6,674 nt of DNA from Porticoccaceae bacterium (lineage in GTDB: Bacteria > Pseudomonadota > Gammaproteobacteria > Pseudomonadales > Porticoccaceae). Positions 4,134 to 6,674 of this stretch are shown here, piece by piece (the first letter of the stretch is position 1; each line of letters begins with the position of its first letter). The notes beneath the pieces are model-generated. The model saw only the letters and a list, made by a program, of their open reading frames with translations. It had not been told where the DNA came from and made no database searches. The stretch spans positions 1-6,674 of the forward strand of contig DLXZ01000076.1 of NCBI GenBank assembly GCA_003448675.1, read 5' to 3'. Made by a program: the position numbers and the translations under genes.

Positions 4134-6674
4134 TCAATCGGCTCCGGCTGATTCCGCGCCAAATGCTCTATGACGGGGGTCGTTGGCGGGCCGTTTGATT
4201 GGCGATGGCACAGCTACGATCGGTGTAGGTAAGGCGGTATTGAGCGGTTGTGACAAGCTGAATTCTGCAGCACGAGATTCTATATTCAGGGCCGTGACCG
4301 GTTTCGGGTTGTAACGCGGATCATTTGAAGCTCTTGCTTTTTCGCCAGTAGCCGGCTGTGTGGCCGTTGGGGCGACATCCAGGTCGGTGATTGCGCTCTC
4401 GGATTCTCGTGCAGGCGTCGGTTCAACAGCCTGGGAAGCGGGTTCGTCGTGCACTGTGTCCACCGCGACAGCCTCTGGCGTTTTTTCCATCTCGAATGTT
4501 TTGACGGTCTGTTCTTTACTCGGTGTGGTTATTTCTTCAGGTGTCGCGGTTGCTGGCAATTCTACTTCTGGTACCTCATTGGTCTCAATGGCAACTGTCT
4601 CCGAGGTGCTGTCAGGGGTTTGAGAGGCCACTGCGGTTTCAGGTTGGGCTACAGGTTCGAACGGTTCGGGTTTTTGTTTCTGGTCAGGGGTAGAAGTCTC
4701 TGAGCTGAGGCTGACCGGGGCGGTAGTTTCCTGCTCTTTGCTGCGTTGATCGGAGGGGCTCACGGCCTGCGGAACATCAGCGACCTGCGGAAGTTCATCA
4801 ACGATGGGCGTGGTTTCCTGCCCTCCATCGGTCGCCGTTGGGCGTGAATCCACAGGAGCGCTTACCTGCGGTTGTTTGTCGGCTTTGTCTTTAACCGTGG
4901 GGGTGTGTGGGGTGTCCGTCGCACGAGCGGCCTCGGTTTCAGCATCAGGCGTCTTCACAGTATCATCGGTCGGTTGGATCTGCTGATGAGCAAGGGCTTC
5001 CTGGGGCACTGGTTTGCGGTTCCTTTGCCTGGGCGGAGTTGAACGCTGGCCGTCGGAGCGCTTCTTTAGTTGCGTCGATTTTTCGCTCTGGCGATTTTCG
5101 CTGGGCTGCTGTCGTGAGTCTTTTTGCCCATTGCGGTTTCGATCACGATTTGAAGGGGTTTTTTTCTCGGTGTTCCTATCGCCCTCTGCCGAGCGATTAT
5201 CTCGCCTGCTCCGCGTCTGCGAGCCTTGACGGGTGCTTGATTTGCCCTGGCCCGAACGCTTTCCGCGGTCTGGCTGACCTTTCGGACGTCGGTTTTCCTT
5301 GTTTTGCTGTTCTGTGGTTTTACCACTTTTAGCAGTGTGAGCACTGGTGTCGGGTGCGCTGTCGCCAGTGCCAAATAGCGTGCGCCAGAGGCGTACCAGC
5401 AGGCCGGCTTGGCTGGCAGGTTTGCTTTCGGTCTTTTGCGCGACTTTTTGTTGCTCCGGCGCTGCCTTCGGTGCGGGAGCGGGCGCCTGGGGCGGCAGGT
5501 TTTGCACTGCTGGGATGGGTGCGGGTGGAACTGGCTTGGGTTGAATCAGCTCCAGCTTGTCTTCGATAGGCGTGGGGGTCGTCAGCTCGTAACTGTAGCT
5601 TGTTGTGCCTTCATCCTGGCTGCGTATTCGTTCGACTTCGTAATGTGGTGTTTCCATCTCAGGATTGGGTAACACCAGTATTTTTATTTTGTTGCGTCTT
5701 TCGACGTCGTTGATGTCGGCACGTTTTTCGTTGAGCAGAAATGTCGCCACGGGAATAGGCGTGGTAACGCGGATCTGAGCAGTGTTTTCTTTCTGGGCTT
5801 CTTCTTCGACCAGGCGCAGCACAGCCAGAGCCAGCGAGCGAGTGCCCCGAATAGTGCCTTGACCACTGCAACGGGGACAGACTTTTGACGTCATTTCCTC
5901 CAGCGATGGACGGAGGCGTTGTCGGGACATTTCCAACAATCCGAAACGGGAGATGCGACCCACCTGGACACGTGCCCGATCAAGCTCGAGGGCCTTGCGA
6001 ATACGATCTTCGACCGCGCGCTGGTTCTTGTTTGCCATCATGTCGATAAAGTCGATAACCACCAGCCCGCCGACGTCGCGCAATCGCAACTGACGCGCGA
6101 TTTCGTCCGCGGCTTCCAGGTTGGTTTTGACGGCGGTTTCCTCGATGTCGCTGCCCTTGGTGGCGCGGGAAGAGTTAATGTCGATAGACACCAGTGCTTC
6201 GGTAATATCAATCACAATGGAGCCGCCCGAAGGAAGTTTGACCTCACGTTCAAAGGCGGTTTCAATCTGATTTTCCACCTGATAGCGGTTGAACAGGGGG
6301 ATGGCGTCTTCGTAATGTTTCACCCGACTGCGGTAGCTGGGCATGACCTGCTGGATAAACGCCGCGGCAAGCTCGTAAACCGCTTTGCCATCAACGATGA
6401 CTTCGCCGATATCCGGACGCAGGTAGTCTCGAATAGCGCGAATAATGACGTTGCTTTCCTGGAACAGGAAGTGGGGTGCCTTAGCGTTTTTGGCTTCCGT
6501 CTCAATGGTTTGCCAAAGTTGTACCAGGTAATCCAGATCCCACTGGAGTTCTTCCGAAGAACGGCCGATACCCGCAGTGCGGACGATAACGCCGCCGCCC
6601 TCGGGAATATTCAGTGAACGCATGGCTTCACGCAGCTCATTGCGTTCGTCGCCTTCGATGCGGCGGGAAATGCC
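4134..6674 (-). CDS. rne: Ribonuclease E, 5' end outside the window (846 C-terminal residues present)
   Basis: RNase E is the essential endoribonuclease that starts mRNA decay, matures rRNA and tRNA, and scaffolds the degradosome at the inner membrane. The frame stays open to the right edge; the first visible residues [10 protein letters not shown] continue the conserved domain, so about 138 residues with the S1 domain are missing (full length about 984). Numbering from the first visible residue, the catalytic D165, N167 and D208 match E. coli D303, N305 and D346, and C266/C269 of the CPRC zinc-link match C404/C407, all at the same offset. After the catalytic half comes a proline-rich linker (about 379-406), an amphipathic membrane-binding helix (423-435), a basic RNA-binding region (about 450-557), an acidic Pro/Thr/Glu-rich spacer (about 560-775), and two NDPR motifs (784-787, 831-834). 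The stop is TGA. RNase G is excluded by the long tail. Confidence 0.97.
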   Translation of the reverse strand, partial: GISRRIEGDERNELREAMRSLNIPEGGGVIVRTAGIGRSSEELQWDLDYLVQLWQTIETEAKNAKAPHFLFQESNVIIRAIRDYLRPDIGEVIVDGKAVYELAAAFIQQVMPSYRSRVKHYEDAIPLFNRYQVENQIETAFEREVKLPSGGSIVIDITEALVSIDINSSRATKGSDIEETAVKTNLEAADEIARQLRLRDVGGLVVIDFIDMMANKNQRAVEDRIRKALELDRARVQVGRISRFGLLEMSRQRLRPSLEEMTSKVCPRCSGQGTIRGTRSLALAVLRLVEEEAQKENTAQIRVTTPIPVATFLLNEKRADINDVERRNKIKILVLPNPEMETPHYEVERIRSQDEGTTSYSYELTTPTPIEDKLELIQPKPVPPAPIPAVQNLPPQAPAPAPKAAPEQQKVAQKTESKPASQAGLLVRLWRTLFGTGDSAPDTSAHTAKSGKTTEQQNKENRRPKGQPDRGKRSGQGKSSTRQGSQTRSRRDNRSAEGDRNTEKKTPSNRDRNRNGQKDSRQQPSENRQSEKSTQLKKRSDGQRSTPPRQRNRKPVPQEALAHQQIQPTDDTVKTPDAETEAARATDTPHTPTVKDKADKQPQVSAPVDSRPTATDGGQETTPIVDELPQVADVPQAVSPSDQRSKEQETTAPVSLSSETSTPDQKQKPEPFEPVAQPETAVASQTPDSTSETVAIETNEVPEVELPATATPEEITTPSKEQTVKTFEMEKTPEAVAVDTVHDEPASQAVEPTPARESESAITDLDVAPTATQPATGEKARASNDPRYNPKPVTALNIESRAAEFSLSQPLNTALPTPIVAVPSPIKRPANDPRHRAFGAESAGAD
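5370..5408 (-). other. Membrane-targeting amphipathic helix segment of RNase E
   Basis: The encoded segment [13 protein letters not shown] alternates hydrophobic faces (L, L, V, L, W, L, F) with arginines. It sits just after the proline-rich linker that follows the catalytic half. This is the position and character of segment A of E. coli RNase E, which binds the inner membrane. It places this protein among membrane-bound RNase E enzymes. Confidence 0.8.

Noticed and set aside
3936..4151. Plus-strand 71-residue open frame across the tRNA-Ser
   Set aside because: Its sequence ([17 protein letters not shown] and so on) is the translated complement of the tRNA-Ser gene, a familiar false protein in databases.
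4907..5332. Plus-strand open frames opposite the RNase E tail
   Set aside because: The low-complexity basic and Pro/Thr-rich codons of the tail produce open antisense frames rich in Cys, Ser and Phe; none has a motif or a ribosome-binding site.
5919..6617. Plus-strand 232-residue open frame opposite rne
   Set aside because: It is antisense to the strongly conserved RNase E catalytic domain; its length is explained by codon bias of the real gene, and it shows no recognisable domain.

Overview
The window looks like ordinary core chromosome from a gammaproteobacterium, probably one of the marine or Pseudomonas-like lineages. The evidence is an RNase E whose catalytic half aligns without gaps to the Escherichia coli enzyme from the first catalytic aspartate to the zinc-link cysteines, a DUF1285 protein, tRNA genes with perfect TATAAT boxes, and moderate GC content. 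The genus cannot be fixed from the sequence alone.

Layout from left to right. The left edge holds the 5' end of a minus-strand tRNA, probably tRNA-Pro, and its promoter (1-85). Upstream of it on the same strand is a six-helix potassium-channel-like protein with a TVGYGD selectivity filter and a C-terminal coiled coil (131-955). A 165-bp divergent intergenic region follows (956-1120). It carries two inverted repeats that are candidate operators. Reading right from it are a TetR-family regulator (1121-1774) and, 5 bp later, a DUF1285 protein (1780-2340); these two are very probably one transcription unit. After a 124-bp gap comes an exported M20-family metallopeptidase or amidohydrolase (2465-3829). 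Its start is a TTG codon behind a strong Shine-Dalgarno sequence, not the longer upstream reading frame.

The right half is on the minus strand: tRNA-Ser(UGA) with encoded CCA (3983-4070), its own promoter, and the large rne gene (4134-6674). The rne gene runs off the right edge; about 138 N-terminal residues are missing, judged by alignment with the E. coli enzyme. Its non-catalytic tail shows the standard scaffold layout: an amphipathic membrane-binding helix, a basic RNA-binding stretch, a long acidic Pro/Thr/Glu-rich spacer, and two NDPR motifs at the C-terminus.

How the genes relate: RNase E matures and degrades RNA, including tRNA precursors, and the tRNA-Ser gene sits directly downstream of it. 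The TetR-DUF1285 pair is the least understood unit and the best candidate for new biology, with the divergent channel as a possible co-regulated target. I saw no mobile element, CRISPR array, phage gene or defence system. No intergenic stretch exceeds 300 bp.
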